Below, piece by piece: positions 8,956-17,266 of a DNA stretch of 64,000 bases. Below the pieces are notes generated by a model, which was given only the letters and a program-made list of their open reading frames with translations, searched no databases and was not told the DNA's origin. The first letter of the stretch is position 1. Every line of letters starts with the position of its first letter. The DNA lies in NCBI RefSeq assembly GCF_015840335.1, contig NZ_CP060395.1, positions 2,703,277 to 2,767,276 of the forward strand. The letters run 5' to 3'. Position numbers and translations under genes: made by a program. This stretch comes from Synechococcus sp. CBW1108. Its GTDB lineage: Bacteria > Cyanobacteriota > Cyanobacteriia > PCC-6307 > Cyanobiaceae.

Positions 8956-9620
8956 TGGCGAACTATCTGGTGACCGGCACCAACCGCGGCATCGGCCTGG
9001 AGTACTGCCGCCAGCTGCAGGCCCGGGGTGAGCAAGTGATAGCGGTATGCCGCAGGGCCTCTCCGGAGCTGGAGGCCCTGGGGGTGCGCATCGAGGCGGG
9101 GATCGATCTCACCGCTGAAGCCGCCATCGCCGAACTGGTGCAGCGGCTCGATGGGCTGGTGCTGGCAGGGCTGATCCTCAATGCGGGCATCCTCGAGCGC
9201 TCCTCGCTGGAGGAGCTCGACGCCCAAAGCCTGCGGCGCCAGTTTGAAGTGAACGCTCTGGCACCCCTGCGCCTTGTTCGCGCCCTGCTGCCGAACCTGG
9301 CCAGCGGCTCGAAGCTGGCACTGATGACCAGCCGCATGGGCTCAATTGACGACAATGGCTCCGGCGGTTCCTACGGCTACCGCATGTCGAAGGTGGCGCT
9401 GAACATGGCGGGTAAATCGCTGGCGATCGACCTGCGCCCCCGGGGCATTGCCGTGGCCATACTGCATCCGGGCCTGGTGCGTACCCGGATGATCAACTTC
9501 AACCCCAATGGCATCAGCCCCGAGCAGGCCGTGCAAGGTCTGCTGGCCCGCATTGACTCCCTCACTCTGGAGGCCAGCGGTACGTTCTGGCACGCCAATG
9601 GCGAGGTGCTTCCCTGGTAG
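8955..9620 (+). CDS. Short-chain dehydrogenase/reductase
   Basis: 221 residues starting at ATG 8955, overlapping the pgsA stop. The classical SDR elements are present: TGTNRGIG cofactor loop near residue 7, LILNAG near 74, and the YRMSK (YxxxK) catalytic pair near 142-146. The C-terminal part ends with GTFWHANGEVLPW. Resembles the cyanobacterial and plant CsgA/C-factor-like SDR group. The substrate is not identifiable. A longer upstream frame is a shadow of pgsA. Confidence 0.88.
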   Translation: MANYLVTGTNRGIGLEYCRQLQARGEQVIAVCRRASPELEALGVRIEAGIDLTAEAAIAELVQRLDGLVLAGLILNAGILERSSLEELDAQSLRRQFEVNALAPLRLVRALLPNLASGSKLALMTSRMGSIDDNGSGGSYGYRMSKVALNMAGKSLAIDLRPRGIAVAILHPGLVRTRMINFNPNGISPEQAVQGLLARIDSLTLEASGTFWHANGEVLPW

Positions 9621-9642
9621 GGCAGATTCAGGGCTGTCAGAT

Positions 9643-10329
9643 TCAGGCCAGTCCTATCGCCTCCTCCAGTGATTTGACCCGCTCAGGCCTGCCACCGCTG
9701 ATCTCCACAACCTGGCAGGCCTGGGGGCTGCGGGCGGGCAGGTCATGGCGATACAGCTGTTTGAAGGCGGCATCAACCCAGGCGCGATAGGCCCCCTCCA
9801 CTGAGCGGATGCCGTCGTTCTCAAGGCAGGGGTCGATGCCTGGCTCGCCCGTGAGGGGCAGGAACGCAATTAGGTCATAACTGGCCAGGGCCTGACTCTC
9901 GAGGATCATTGACCACAGCTGCTCGATGAAGGCGGCGTTTATGTCCGAAGGAAAGGGCATCCCGTTTTTCTCCTGCATGTCTGGACGCACCTCCACCGTG
10001 CGGAGCCGTTCCCCTCTGGGCAGACCCTCGTTGCTACCCATGGCGCGGGCGTAGAGGGAGTAGGGGATGAAGTCCAGACAGCTGCGGTCACAGATCACCG
10101 GGGTCTCGGGCATCTGCAGCCGTGCCTGGTTGATGCGATCAATGGCCTGCTGGGTCATCAAGCGGTTGCAGCGCTGGCTGGCCCTCTCGCCGAAGTGGAT
10201 GCGCTCCTGGCGGGCGACGAGCTCCCGGTAGGGCTCATCAAAAAGCTGAAAGTCTGGGTGTGCAGCCTGAAAATCCCGCACCAGCGTGGATTTGCCCAGG
10301 CTGTGGGATCCACTGATCGCGATTCTCAT
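9643..10329 (-). CDS. NadR-like AAA/P-loop ATPase
   Basis: 228 residues, start ATG at 10329. The N-terminus MRIAISGSHSLGKSTLV is a Walker A P-loop, followed by FDEPYRELVARQ and CDRSCLDFIPYSLYA, which has the layout of AAA_28/NadR-type kinases. Such proteins phosphorylate nucleosides or other small molecules; the substrate here is unknown. Converges on the SDR gene with only 22 bases between stops, and diverges from the NTF2-like gene. Confidence 0.75.
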   Translation of the reverse strand: MRIAISGSHSLGKSTLVRDFQAAHPDFQLFDEPYRELVARQERIHFGERASQRCNRLMTQQAIDRINQARLQMPETPVICDRSCLDFIPYSLYARAMGSNEGLPRGERLRTVEVRPDMQEKNGMPFPSDINAAFIEQLWSMILESQALASYDLIAFLPLTGEPGIDPCLENDGIRSVEGAYRAWVDAAFKQLYRHDLPARSPQACQVVEISGGRPERVKSLEEAIGLA

Positions 10330-10423
10330 GGCTTTGCCCTGCTGCCCAATCCAAACATCACTTCTGCAGAGACCACCCCTCAGGCGAGAGTGCCATCCTG
10401 AGCCTGACCCTCCGATAGCCCCA

Positions 10424-10846
10424 GTGGTGGACACTGCCCAGTTGCGTGCCCTGTTCAGCAAGCCCTACGGCGCCCCCGGGCCGAGCCAAGCCCAGTGGCG
10501 GGAGCTCTACGCCGAGGATGTGCACTTCAGCGATCCCACCCAGGAGCGCGAGGGAATCGCGGCCTATATCGCCGCCCAGGAGGGCCTGCTCAAGCGCTGC
10601 GACGACACCTATCTCACCCCCGGCGCCATCGCGATCGAAGGCAGCAGCGCCTTCGTGGAGTGGGAGATGGGGCTAAGGATCAAGGGAATCGAGTTTGTGT
10701 ATCCAGGCACCACCCGGCTGCTGTTCAACGGCGAGGGCAGGATCTGCGACCACCGCGACTACTTCGATTTCGTTGGCCCCACCTTCGGGCCGGTACCGCT
10801 ACTGGGTGGCTTCGTGCGCTGGCTCTATGGGCGCTTCGTGGGCTGA
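10424..10846 (+). CDS. SnoaL/NTF2-like nuclear-transport-factor fold protein
   Basis: About 140 residues from GTG at 10424 (a second GTG follows immediately). The pattern of a helix (LRALFSKPYG, WRELYAEDVHFSDPTQ) followed by strands (TPGAIAIEGSSAFVEWEMGL, GTTRLLFNGEGRICDHRDYFDF) is that of small NTF2-fold enzymes and binding proteins such as SnoaL-like polyketide cyclases. No catalytic residue assignment is safe. The upstream extension in the same frame crosses the divergent promoter region and was rejected. Confidence 0.72.
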   Translation: MVDTAQLRALFSKPYGAPGPSQAQWRELYAEDVHFSDPTQEREGIAAYIAAQEGLLKRCDDTYLTPGAIAIEGSSAFVEWEMGLRIKGIEFVYPGTTRLLFNGEGRICDHRDYFDFVGPTFGPVPLLGGFVRWLYGRFVG

Positions 10847-10892
10847 CGGAGGTAAGGAGCTAGCGAGCTGGCGCTCCCCCCTGCCAGGATCG

Positions 10893-12008
10893 GTGCATAG
10901 AGCCATTCCCCCGTTGCCAATACCGTTGCTGCGGGCGCTGGCGATCGGTCTTCTCCTGGCGGCCATGCCGCTGCAGGCCGCAGCGGTGCTCCGGGTGGGG
11001 GTGGCGGATGGTTCCCAGCCCTGCTCGTTCCGCAAGCAGGGCAGCTGGAGTGGGATGGCCGTGGAGCTGTGGCAACGCATCGCCGCCCAGGAGCGGCTGC
11101 CCTACGTGCTGGTGGCACGGGAGAGCACCGCCAGCCTGCTGGAGGCCACCCGCCGCGGCGAACTGGATGTGGCCATCGGCTGCATCACCGTCTCACCGGA
11201 ACGGCTGGGGAGCAACCGTTTCTCCCTGCCGTTCCAGGAGACTGGACTGGGGGTGATGACCCTGCGCTCCCGGCTGGATCTGGGGGTATCGCTGCTGCAG
11301 TCGCTGCTGGGCCCCGACCTGATTCGCCTGCTACTGGCCTATGTGGGCCTGATCGGCCTGCTGAGCGTGGCGGTGTGGCGTGTGGAGCGCTCCGGCAGTA
11401 AACCGGCAGCCTGGGAAGTGGGACGTCGCCGCGGCTTTGCCCTGATCTTCCAGGTGCTGACAACCGGGCCAGGCACCAACACGGTGGTGGTGACAGCCCG
11501 CGGCCACTCCCTGGTGTTTCTGGCCTACCTGGTGCGGATCGTCAGCGCGTCCCTGCTGGTGAGCTACGTGACAATCAACGTGGTGCGTGGCAATCAGGAC
11601 CTGGCAAGCCGCTCGGTGCGTAGCCTCAATGATCTAGCGGGCCAACGGGTGGCGGTGCGTCCAGGCAGTGTCAGCGAAGAGCTGCTGCGAGGCCTCAACC
11701 GCAGCGGGCTGCAGCCGCCGATCCAGTTACGCAAGTTGATGCGGGTGCCGGATGCCGATTCCCTGCTGGCAGCTGGCGCAGTGGAGGCGGTGATGGCCGA
11801 TGACATCCAACTGGACTTCCTGCTGCAGCAGCTCTCCGACAAGCGCTTCGGCCTAGCCCTACGCGATCTCAATCCCCAGAGCCAGGCTTTCGCCTTGTCC
11901 CCCACCCTGAACGACGCAAGTGTCAGCCGGATCAACGTGGCCCTCGGCCGGCTGAAACGAGATGGGGCGGTGAGCCAGCTGCGCCGTCAGGCGATCAACG
12001 GCTGGTAG
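10893..12008 (+). CDS. GluR0-like ionotropic receptor: periplasmic binding domain with inserted pore
   Basis: 371 residues from GTG at 10893. Order: signal sequence (LLRALAIGLLLAAMPLQAAA, to about 31), binding lobe S1 (VLRVGVADGSQPCSF to about 128), transmembrane helix (about 143-162), pore loop (about 181-200), second helix (about 205-226), then lobe S2 to the end. This is the topology of prokaryotic glutamate-receptor channels such as Synechocystis GluR0. The pore reads TTGPGTN at residues 190-196 instead of TVGYGD, so the GxG core is kept but the Tyr is replaced by Pro and the acidic residue lost. It may be an altered-selectivity channel or a non-conducting receptor. Start is uncertain because the GGAGGTAAGGAG at 10848 is about 35 bases upstream. 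Confidence 0.8.
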   Translation: MHRAIPPLPIPLLRALAIGLLLAAMPLQAAAVLRVGVADGSQPCSFRKQGSWSGMAVELWQRIAAQERLPYVLVARESTASLLEATRRGELDVAIGCITVSPERLGSNRFSLPFQETGLGVMTLRSRLDLGVSLLQSLLGPDLIRLLLAYVGLIGLLSVAVWRVERSGSKPAAWEVGRRRGFALIFQVLTTGPGTNTVVVTARGHSLVFLAYLVRIVSASLLVSYVTINVVRGNQDLASRSVRSLNDLAGQRVAVRPGSVSEELLRGLNRSGLQPPIQLRKLMRVPDADSLLAAGAVEAVMADDIQLDFLLQQLSDKRFGLALRDLNPQSQAFALSPTLNDASVSRINVALGRLKRDGAVSQLRRQAINGW

Positions 12009-12056
12009 GCCCCGGGGGGGGGGGCGGCAACATGGGGTGCGAGCTTGCCGCCCGCC

Positions 12057-12710
12057 ATGCACCGTCTCCCTGCGCTGGCCCTTTCGGGGTATTGCCTGGC
12101 TCTGGCGGGCTGCGGCGGGAACCCCTCCCGGGAGGCCCCATCCGCTGTAACGGGACCGATCCGGATCGAGCTCGACCAGAAGGCGCCGTCGAGTAGCTAT
12201 GGAATTCTTACCCGCGGCCAAGAACGCAAGGTCTTCAAGGTGGGTTTCGGCCGAAACGGCATCACCTGCGCCGGCAGCCGCTTCGAGGAGGGCTACACGC
12301 CGCTGGGGCGTTTCCGGGTGAATGGGATCTTCAGCCACGATCGCTTCGAGATGGAGCCGGCGCTGGTCGCCCAATCAGGCAAGAGCGAAGCTGAACTGCG
12401 CCGGACGCTCTTCCGCAACATGAACGCCATCGACTTTGACGGCGATGGTGAAACTCGGGAATACGGCAGCGGCTACGTGAGCCTGGCGCCGGTGGGCAGC
12501 GTCAAACAGCCGTTCGCCTTCAACACCTACGAAGGCAGGTTCCGCTGGTACAGCTTCGCCATCCACGGCAGCAACAACGACCAACGCATCGGCCAAAAAG
12601 TGACCGGCGGCTGCGTGAACGTGGCCGAGCCCGCACTCCAGGCCCTACTCTCGGCCGTGAAGCTGGGCGATGAGGTAGTGATCAGTGCCAACGGACCCTG
12701 CACACCGTGA
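12057..12710 (+). CDS. L,D-transpeptidase (YkuD-like) family lipoprotein
   Basis: 217 residues from ATG 12057; a TTG four codons upstream is possible. A short signal with lipobox LALAGC predicts Cys19 lipidation. The C-terminal part has IHGSNNDQRIGQ followed by TGGCVNV, equivalent to the HG...SxGC catalytic motif of YkuD domains with the Cys nucleophile present. The family cross-links or attaches proteins to peptidoglycan, here presumably from the periplasmic or outer-membrane side. YTPLGRFRVNGIF is the usual core strand. Confidence 0.78.
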   Translation: MHRLPALALSGYCLALAGCGGNPSREAPSAVTGPIRIELDQKAPSSSYGILTRGQERKVFKVGFGRNGITCAGSRFEEGYTPLGRFRVNGIFSHDRFEMEPALVAQSGKSEAELRRTLFRNMNAIDFDGDGETREYGSGYVSLAPVGSVKQPFAFNTYEGRFRWYSFAIHGSNNDQRIGQKVTGGCVNVAEPALQALLSAVKLGDEVVISANGPCTP

Positions 12711-12763
12711 TAGCGGCCTGGTGGATTAATTTAAAGCAAGTTTCACTACAAATATGAATCGAG

Positions 12764-12779
12764 ACCCGTGCTCGGGTTT
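12764..12779 (+). terminator. Weak stem-loop after the transpeptidase gene
   Basis: A 5-bp GC stem (ACCCG/CGGGT) with a TGCT loop and only two or three following T residues lies 54 bases after the stop at 12710. It could act as a weak intrinsic terminator. Confidence 0.3.
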
Positions 12780-12833
12780 GCGGTGAAGCATATCGATCAT
12801 CCGGGTATATACCCCAGCCGTTACTACTGAACC

Positions 12834-13022
12834 ATGACCCAGTACCGGATACGACGCGATGACGGCGTCAGCGATGCCATCACCAAGCGGCTATACGCCA
12901 GCTACAACGAGGCCCATCAGGAACTCGAACGCTACTACGCCGATCTCTGCTGCTCGGACGATCGGGAATATTACCGAATCGAAGAGGACACCAGCGCAAG
13001 GGGAACCCAATCGACTGTCTGA
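12834..13022 (+). CDS. Small conserved cyanobacterial-type protein of unknown function
   Basis: A 62-residue acidic protein (MTQYRIRRDDGVSDAI start). The LYASYNEAHQELERYYADLCCSDD core has a helix with regularly spaced Tyr and Glu, a CC pair and a YYRIEED C-terminal part. I recall similar short proteins in other cyanobacteria but no function. ATG at 12834 stands alone with about 120 bases of non-coding sequence on its left and 210 on its right, so it is probably monocistronic. Confidence 0.6.
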   Translation: MTQYRIRRDDGVSDAITKRLYASYNEAHQELERYYADLCCSDDREYYRIEEDTSARGTQSTV

Positions 13023-13236
13023 GCTACACGCCCCTGGGTACAGGCCCATTTGCGCTTCCCATGTCAGTTAACACGAGCTGTTCGTATTGAACATCTGCGC
13101 TGACTGTGGGGGTGCGATTTAGAAAGAGTTCAAAGTGCCAGTTAGTTTTGTTGCTCTCCATGGCCGAATCAAGCGCTCCCCCTGAACCAAACCAGCTCCC
13201 GGATCAAGACCCATCCCCCTGGAGCGACCGGACGCA

Positions 13237-13851
13237 GTGCTGCGCTGGCTTCAGGAGGGCCACGAACGTTTTCTAGATGGCCACTCCATACATCCTCACA
13301 CCACCAGAGAACGCATGCGGGCTGTGGTGGAAGGACAGCATCCCCTAGCGGCGGTGCTCGGCTGCGCCGATTCGCGGGTGCCGGTGGAGCTGCTCTTTGA
13401 CTCAGGTTTCGGCGACCTGTTTGTGGTGCGCAATGCCGGCACGATGAGTACCACTGCAGCGATCGCTTCCCTCGAATATGCGGTGGGCCATCTAGATGTA
13501 TCGCTGGTTGTGGTGCTGGGGCATGAGGCCTGTGGCGCCGTATCTGCCGCCCTTAACCCTCAATTGCTGCTCACGCCCAGCCTTTCCCAGGTGGTGGGCC
13601 AGCTGCGCATGGAGCTGTTGCAGTATGGCGAGCACCTCTCCCTGGAAGAATCCTGCCGGCGCCACACACTCAGCGCCGCCGCCAATCTGGTGCACTCCAG
13701 CGTGCTGCTGACCGATCGGGTGCGCGCTGGCCATTTGGCGGTGGTGGCGGGCTATTACGACCTGCACAGTTCCGCGATCGACTGGATGGGACATGTAGAG
13801 CCGATTGGTTATCCCAGCCCGGCACAAACCTCAACCTCCCTGCGGCGCTGA
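13237..13851 (+). CDS. Beta-carbonic anhydrase
   Basis: 204 residues with the beta-class zinc site: CADSRVP (Cys ligand plus catalytic Asp-Arg dyad) near residue 43, and GHEACGAV (His and Cys ligands) near residue 95. It interconverts CO2 and bicarbonate. There is no carboxysome-targeting extension, and the protein is short like periplasmic or cytosolic beta types. The only in-frame start is a GTG at 13237; the frame upstream reaches a TGA at 13183 without an ATG. An ATG at 13160 opens a different frame, so an N-terminal frameshift is possible. Confidence 0.88.
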   Translation: MLRWLQEGHERFLDGHSIHPHTTRERMRAVVEGQHPLAAVLGCADSRVPVELLFDSGFGDLFVVRNAGTMSTTAAIASLEYAVGHLDVSLVVVLGHEACGAVSAALNPQLLLTPSLSQVVGQLRMELLQYGEHLSLEESCRRHTLSAAANLVHSSVLLTDRVRAGHLAVVAGYYDLHSSAIDWMGHVEPIGYPSPAQTSTSLRR

Positions 13852-13969
13852 ACGCAGGTGTTGATGCGGTTCATCGAGGGCTTCTGCCCCGCAGTTGACA
13901 GCCTCTGGCGGGAATGGCGCAGACAGGAGGACAGCCCCCTTAAATTGATGCTTGATGTGACAACATCAG

Positions 13970-14221
13970 ATTCGCACCACCCTGCAACTCGACGATGACG
14001 TGCTGGCAGCGGCGCGGGTGCTGGCCCGGCAACAGCGCACCAGCCTGGGGGCCGTGATCAGCGAGCTGGCGCGCCAGGCCCTGGTGGCACCAGCACCAGG
14101 CTCTTGCTCGGAACATCGGAGGTCCGACCATCGCAACGGCCTGCCCCTGCTGCCCTTGAAGGAGCAGGGGGCACCGGTGGATCTGGAGCTCATAAACAGC
14201 CTGCGCAACGAGCTTGCCTAA
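13970..14221 (+). pseudogene. VapB-type antitoxin with defective start codon
   Basis: The frame RTTLQLDDDVLAAARVLA is a typical ribbon-helix-helix antitoxin N-terminus, and the body continues to LELINSLRNELA before a TAA. The position where related proteins have ATG reads ATT (13970), a TGA lies four codons upstream, and the next usable start is the GTG at 14000, which would remove the DNA-binding strand. The two nearby ATGs (13939-13950 region) are in another frame. With the broken toxin two bases downstream, the pair looks decayed; initiation at ATT cannot be fully excluded. Confidence 0.65.
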
Positions 14222-14223
14222 GG

Positions 14224-14467
14224 GTGGGCCTACTGGATGTGAACGTGCTGATAGCCCTGCTGGATCGGCGCCACGTCCACCATGAAGCCACCCGCAGCAT
14301 CAGTTCTGGCCGATTCGCTCAGCCTGCTGGGCCAGAGTGGTGTGGATGTATCACGGCTGCTGGCGCTGGCGGTCAACCACAACAGCCAGCTGGTGAGCTT
14401 TTATCGCCGCCTCAGCTGCAAGGGAGTGGCTGGGGGCCGCGAGGCCCTGTGGTTGATCGATCCCTGA
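14224..14467 (+). pseudogene. VapC-type PIN toxin remnant, internally deleted and frameshifted
   Basis: The first 20 codons from GTG 14224 give VGLLDVNVLIALLDRRHVHH, a clear PIN-domain N-terminus with its first metal-binding Asp. After that the frame becomes unrelated, while a different frame (from about 14282) encodes LLALAVNHNSQLVSFYRRLS and GGREALWLID, the usual VapC C-terminus, ending at a TGA. Intact VapC toxins have about 130-140 residues, whereas only about 80 codons separate the ends here. So the central part is deleted and one frameshift is present. Confidence 0.75.
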
Positions 14468-14484
14468 GACCGCAAGCCGCAACA

Positions 14485-16194
14485 TCACGAAGAGCAGCTG
14501 TAGTGGGATACGCCTCCAGCGTTGAAAAATTCGCTGGGCTTCAGGCGGTCGTAGGTGGCCGCCAGCTCCGCTGATGGCGACTCGTAGGGATGGCGGAACA
14601 CCTCTTGCAGCTCCTGGATTGCTGTGGTGTCGCCCTGCGCCGCCTGTTCGTAGGCCGGGGCGATCAACCATTCGCGCCAGGTGATGGCCGGGTTCACGCG
14701 TTGCATCGCTGCCGATGTCGCGCTGAGGTCACCGTTGGCCATGATCTGCTCACGCCAGCGCCCCAGCCACTGGCCCCATTGCCAATCAAGCTCTTCGGAG
14801 CTGGGCTGGTAGAAGCTTTCTTTTAGGACTGAGAGGTGCTCGGGTATGGCAGACAGCTTGCGGAAAAAGATCGTGTAATCCAGCTTGGAGCGCACCATCA
14901 GCTCCAACAGCTCGTTCACCAGGTTGGCGTTGTAGCTGGCCAGGCCGAGCTTGCTGGCCCACATGGCCTCCAGTTCCTGCTGCATTGCAGCTGCAAAACC
15001 CTCGCGGATCTGATCGAGCTGGGCTAATGCCTCGCTATTGCCCGCGAGCAGCGGCCGCAGGGCAGCCCAGAACATCTGGTAATTGGCTTCTGCTGCCTGC
15101 GGCTGGTTGAAGAAGCTGAAATGCTCCCCGCCGCCCGTCCAGGGCTGGAAGCGGGGATCGAACAGTTCGCAGAAGCCGAAGGGTCCGTAGTCGAGCGTGT
15201 AGCCCCCGGCGGCGCAGTTGTCGCTGTTGAAGTTGCCCTGGCAATAGCCAACACGCAGCCAATGGGCCACCAGCCCAATAAGCCGGGCACGAAACAAGCC
15301 AGCCAGCTGCACCACCTGCTCGCTGAACGGCAGTGCGGGATCAATCTCCTGGCGGTAGTTGCGCTCGATCAGGTGCGCCACGATCATGCGCAACTCTTTG
15401 AGGGCCTCTGGATGGGCCTGGCGGCGGAGGCGGCGGGCAAACAACTCCAGCTGGCCCACCCGCAGAAATGACGGTGCCACCCGGGTGGTGATCGCCGCCG
15501 GGTTGTTGACCAGGATGTCGGGATCGAAGGACTGGGAACCCGGCGCGTACCAGGGCCGGCGCACGGTTTCAGCTCTGGACACATAGAGCGTCAGCGAGCG
15601 GGAGGTGGGAACCCCCAGGGCATGCATGAATTCCTGGGCCAGAAATTCGCGCACACTCGAGCGCAGCACGGCACGGCCATCGGCGCCGCGGCAGTAAGGC
15701 GTTTGCCCGCCGCCTTTTAGTTGCAGCTCCCAACGCCGGCCGTTGAACAGGCCTTCGAACACGGAAATGGCCCGGCCATCGCCATAGCCATTGCCGGTGC
15801 CGAAGGGGCACTGCTGGATGTATTCGCTGCCGTAGATAGACAGGGCATAGCCGGTGGCCCAGCCATAGGGGCGCATCGAGCCGGTGGCCACGCTGATGTC
15901 GCCGGAGAACAGGCGGAGGAAAGACTCATCGTGGGCCAGGGCCTCGTCCAGCCCCAGCTCCTGGAACAGGGCACTGCTGTGGGCCACAAACTCCGGCGCT
16001 GGCAGCGGCGTTGGCGTCACCGGCACATAGTGACCCGAGAAGACCTGGCGGGGCTGGTGGTCGCGGCCGTCAGCGCTGGCCTGGGGATCGGCATTCAGTC
16101 CATCCAGCAGCGAATAGTCAGCCCGTTGGGCAAACTCCGCAAAGCTTGTTATCGGCACTGTTGTAGGCACTCGTGTTGGCACTGCTGTGGACAC
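14485..16194 (-). CDS. selO: Protein adenylyltransferase SelO (YdiU/UPF0061)
   Basis: About 569 residues from the GTG at 16194. SelO is a pseudokinase that transfers AMP to Ser, Thr or Tyr of target proteins and is linked to redox stress. Visible motifs are FSGHYVPVTPTPLP, GDGRAISVFEG, LKGGGQTPYCRGADGRAVLRSS (nucleotide loop), VGYCQGNFNSDN and DYGPFGF (active site), and the C-terminal GGVSHYSCSS with the redox-type Cys. The open frame extends a further 76 codons into the neighbouring channel gene. Those residues are not SelO-like, and the start may instead be a GTG at 16257. Confidence 0.92.
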   Translation of the reverse strand: MSTAVPTRVPTTVPITSFAEFAQRADYSLLDGLNADPQASADGRDHQPRQVFSGHYVPVTPTPLPAPEFVAHSSALFQELGLDEALAHDESFLRLFSGDISVATGSMRPYGWATGYALSIYGSEYIQQCPFGTGNGYGDGRAISVFEGLFNGRRWELQLKGGGQTPYCRGADGRAVLRSSVREFLAQEFMHALGVPTSRSLTLYVSRAETVRRPWYAPGSQSFDPDILVNNPAAITTRVAPSFLRVGQLELFARRLRRQAHPEALKELRMIVAHLIERNYRQEIDPALPFSEQVVQLAGLFRARLIGLVAHWLRVGYCQGNFNSDNCAAGGYTLDYGPFGFCELFDPRFQPWTGGGEHFSFFNQPQAAEANYQMFWAALRPLLAGNSEALAQLDQIREGFAAAMQQELEAMWASKLGLASYNANLVNELLELMVRSKLDYTIFFRKLSAIPEHLSVLKESFYQPSSEELDWQWGQWLGRWREQIMANGDLSATSAAMQRVNPAITWREWLIAPAYEQAAQGDTTAIQELQEVFRHPYESPSAELAATYDRLKPSEFFNAGGVSHYSCSS

Positions 16195-16303
16195 TGGTCT
16201 ATCGGGTTTTGAGCTGGTTGGATCTGGCGCAATGTTCAGCTTCTTGACGAAGCGCACCGCTGAGGCGGAGATCCTGCAGGAGTCGACCTTCCGACAGGAC
16301 CCC

Positions 16304-17161
16304 TCAGAAGCTGTCTGAACATTGCTCGGGCGTGTTTTCCGTGACCAGTGGGCGGCCGCAGCTCTTGCAAATACCTGGTCCAGCCGCGTTTCGCCTGGAC
16401 TCCTCTTCGTAGCCTGCTGCAATGATGCCAGCCGGGAGCGCGAAGATGGCGATACCTAGCAGCTGGATGATGCCGCCCAGGAACTTGCCAAGTGGTGTGA
16501 CCGGAGCAATATCCCCATAACCGACGGTTGTTAGGGCCGATATGCCCCACCACATCGCCGCCGGAATGCTGGTAAAAATATCTGGCTGGGTGTCAGCCTC
16601 AACATAGTAAATGGCGCTAGAAGCTAAAATTAGTACGACCCCAACCGCTGCCAGTGCCACGCCGAGATCGCCTCGCCTTGCACCGATAACGCGCTTCATG
16701 CGCCCGATCGAATCGGAGTAACGGGCCAATTTCAGCACCCGCGCAAATCGCAACAGCCGCAGGGCCCGGAGAATCCGCAGATCAAGAGCAGCTGAAGGGA
16801 CAGCAAGTGAGACGTAAAACGGCAATATGGCTAGCAGATCCACCACACCACCGAAGCTGCTCACGAAGCGGAGTCGTCCGATGATTGGCTGCCGATATCG
16901 CGGATCAGCCGTACAGGACCAAATTCTGGCTGCGTACTCAACGCTGAAAACGCCTACCGAGAAAACCTCGAAGGCCCAAAATGCCGTGCCGAAGCGCAAC
17001 TGGAGACTCTGCACAGTCTCCAGGATGACCGCCAGCACATTTAATAGGATCAGCACGAGCAGGATCACGTCGACCCAATCCCAATCAGCTACGCCACATT
17101 GCGGATCCTCGCTGACATCGAGAAGCTCCCATACTCGTTGGCGGAGCCCTGAGCCAGCCAT
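16304..17161 (-). CDS. Six-transmembrane voltage-gated potassium channel
   Basis: 285 residues with six predicted helices. S1 is near 28-48, S4 is the Arg-rich DLRILRALRLLRFARVLKLA, and the pore loop has the canonical TTVGYGD filter, followed by S6 (GIAIFALPAGIIAAGYEE). The length and layout match small bacterial Kv channels such as KvAP. The cytoplasmic tail ends with a CKSCGRPL motif, a CxxC pair that could bind metal or respond to redox. ATG at 17161. It lies just upstream of selO on the same strand with an interval of about 110 bases. Confidence 0.92.
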   Translation of the reverse strand: MAGSGLRQRVWELLDVSEDPQCGVADWDWVDVILLVLILLNVLAVILETVQSLQLRFGTAFWAFEVFSVGVFSVEYAARIWSCTADPRYRQPIIGRLRFVSSFGGVVDLLAILPFYVSLAVPSAALDLRILRALRLLRFARVLKLARYSDSIGRMKRVIGARRGDLGVALAAVGVVLILASSAIYYVEADTQPDIFTSIPAAMWWGISALTTVGYGDIAPVTPLGKFLGGIIQLLGIAIFALPAGIIAAGYEEESRRNAAGPGICKSCGRPLVTENTPEQCSDSF

Positions 17162-17266
17162 TCCCCTAATACCCTTGGGTCGAATCTAAGGCTAGGCCCC
17201 CCTCCCTTGCTGTGGCCACTCAGGGTCGGCTGCCTTTGGCTTCGGACAATGGGTGCTAGGTTTGAA

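Noticed and set aside
9621-9650. Two CAGATTCAGG copies between the SDR and ATPase genes
   Set aside because: A 10-base direct repeat with no sign of function.
13894-13899. TTGACA that could be a -35 box for the antitoxin
   Set aside because: No acceptable -10 at 16-18 bases downstream.
13864-13996. A short ORF between carbonic anhydrase and the antitoxin
   Set aside because: About 43 codons, no family resemblance, ends in the antitoxin's first codons; treated as intergenic.
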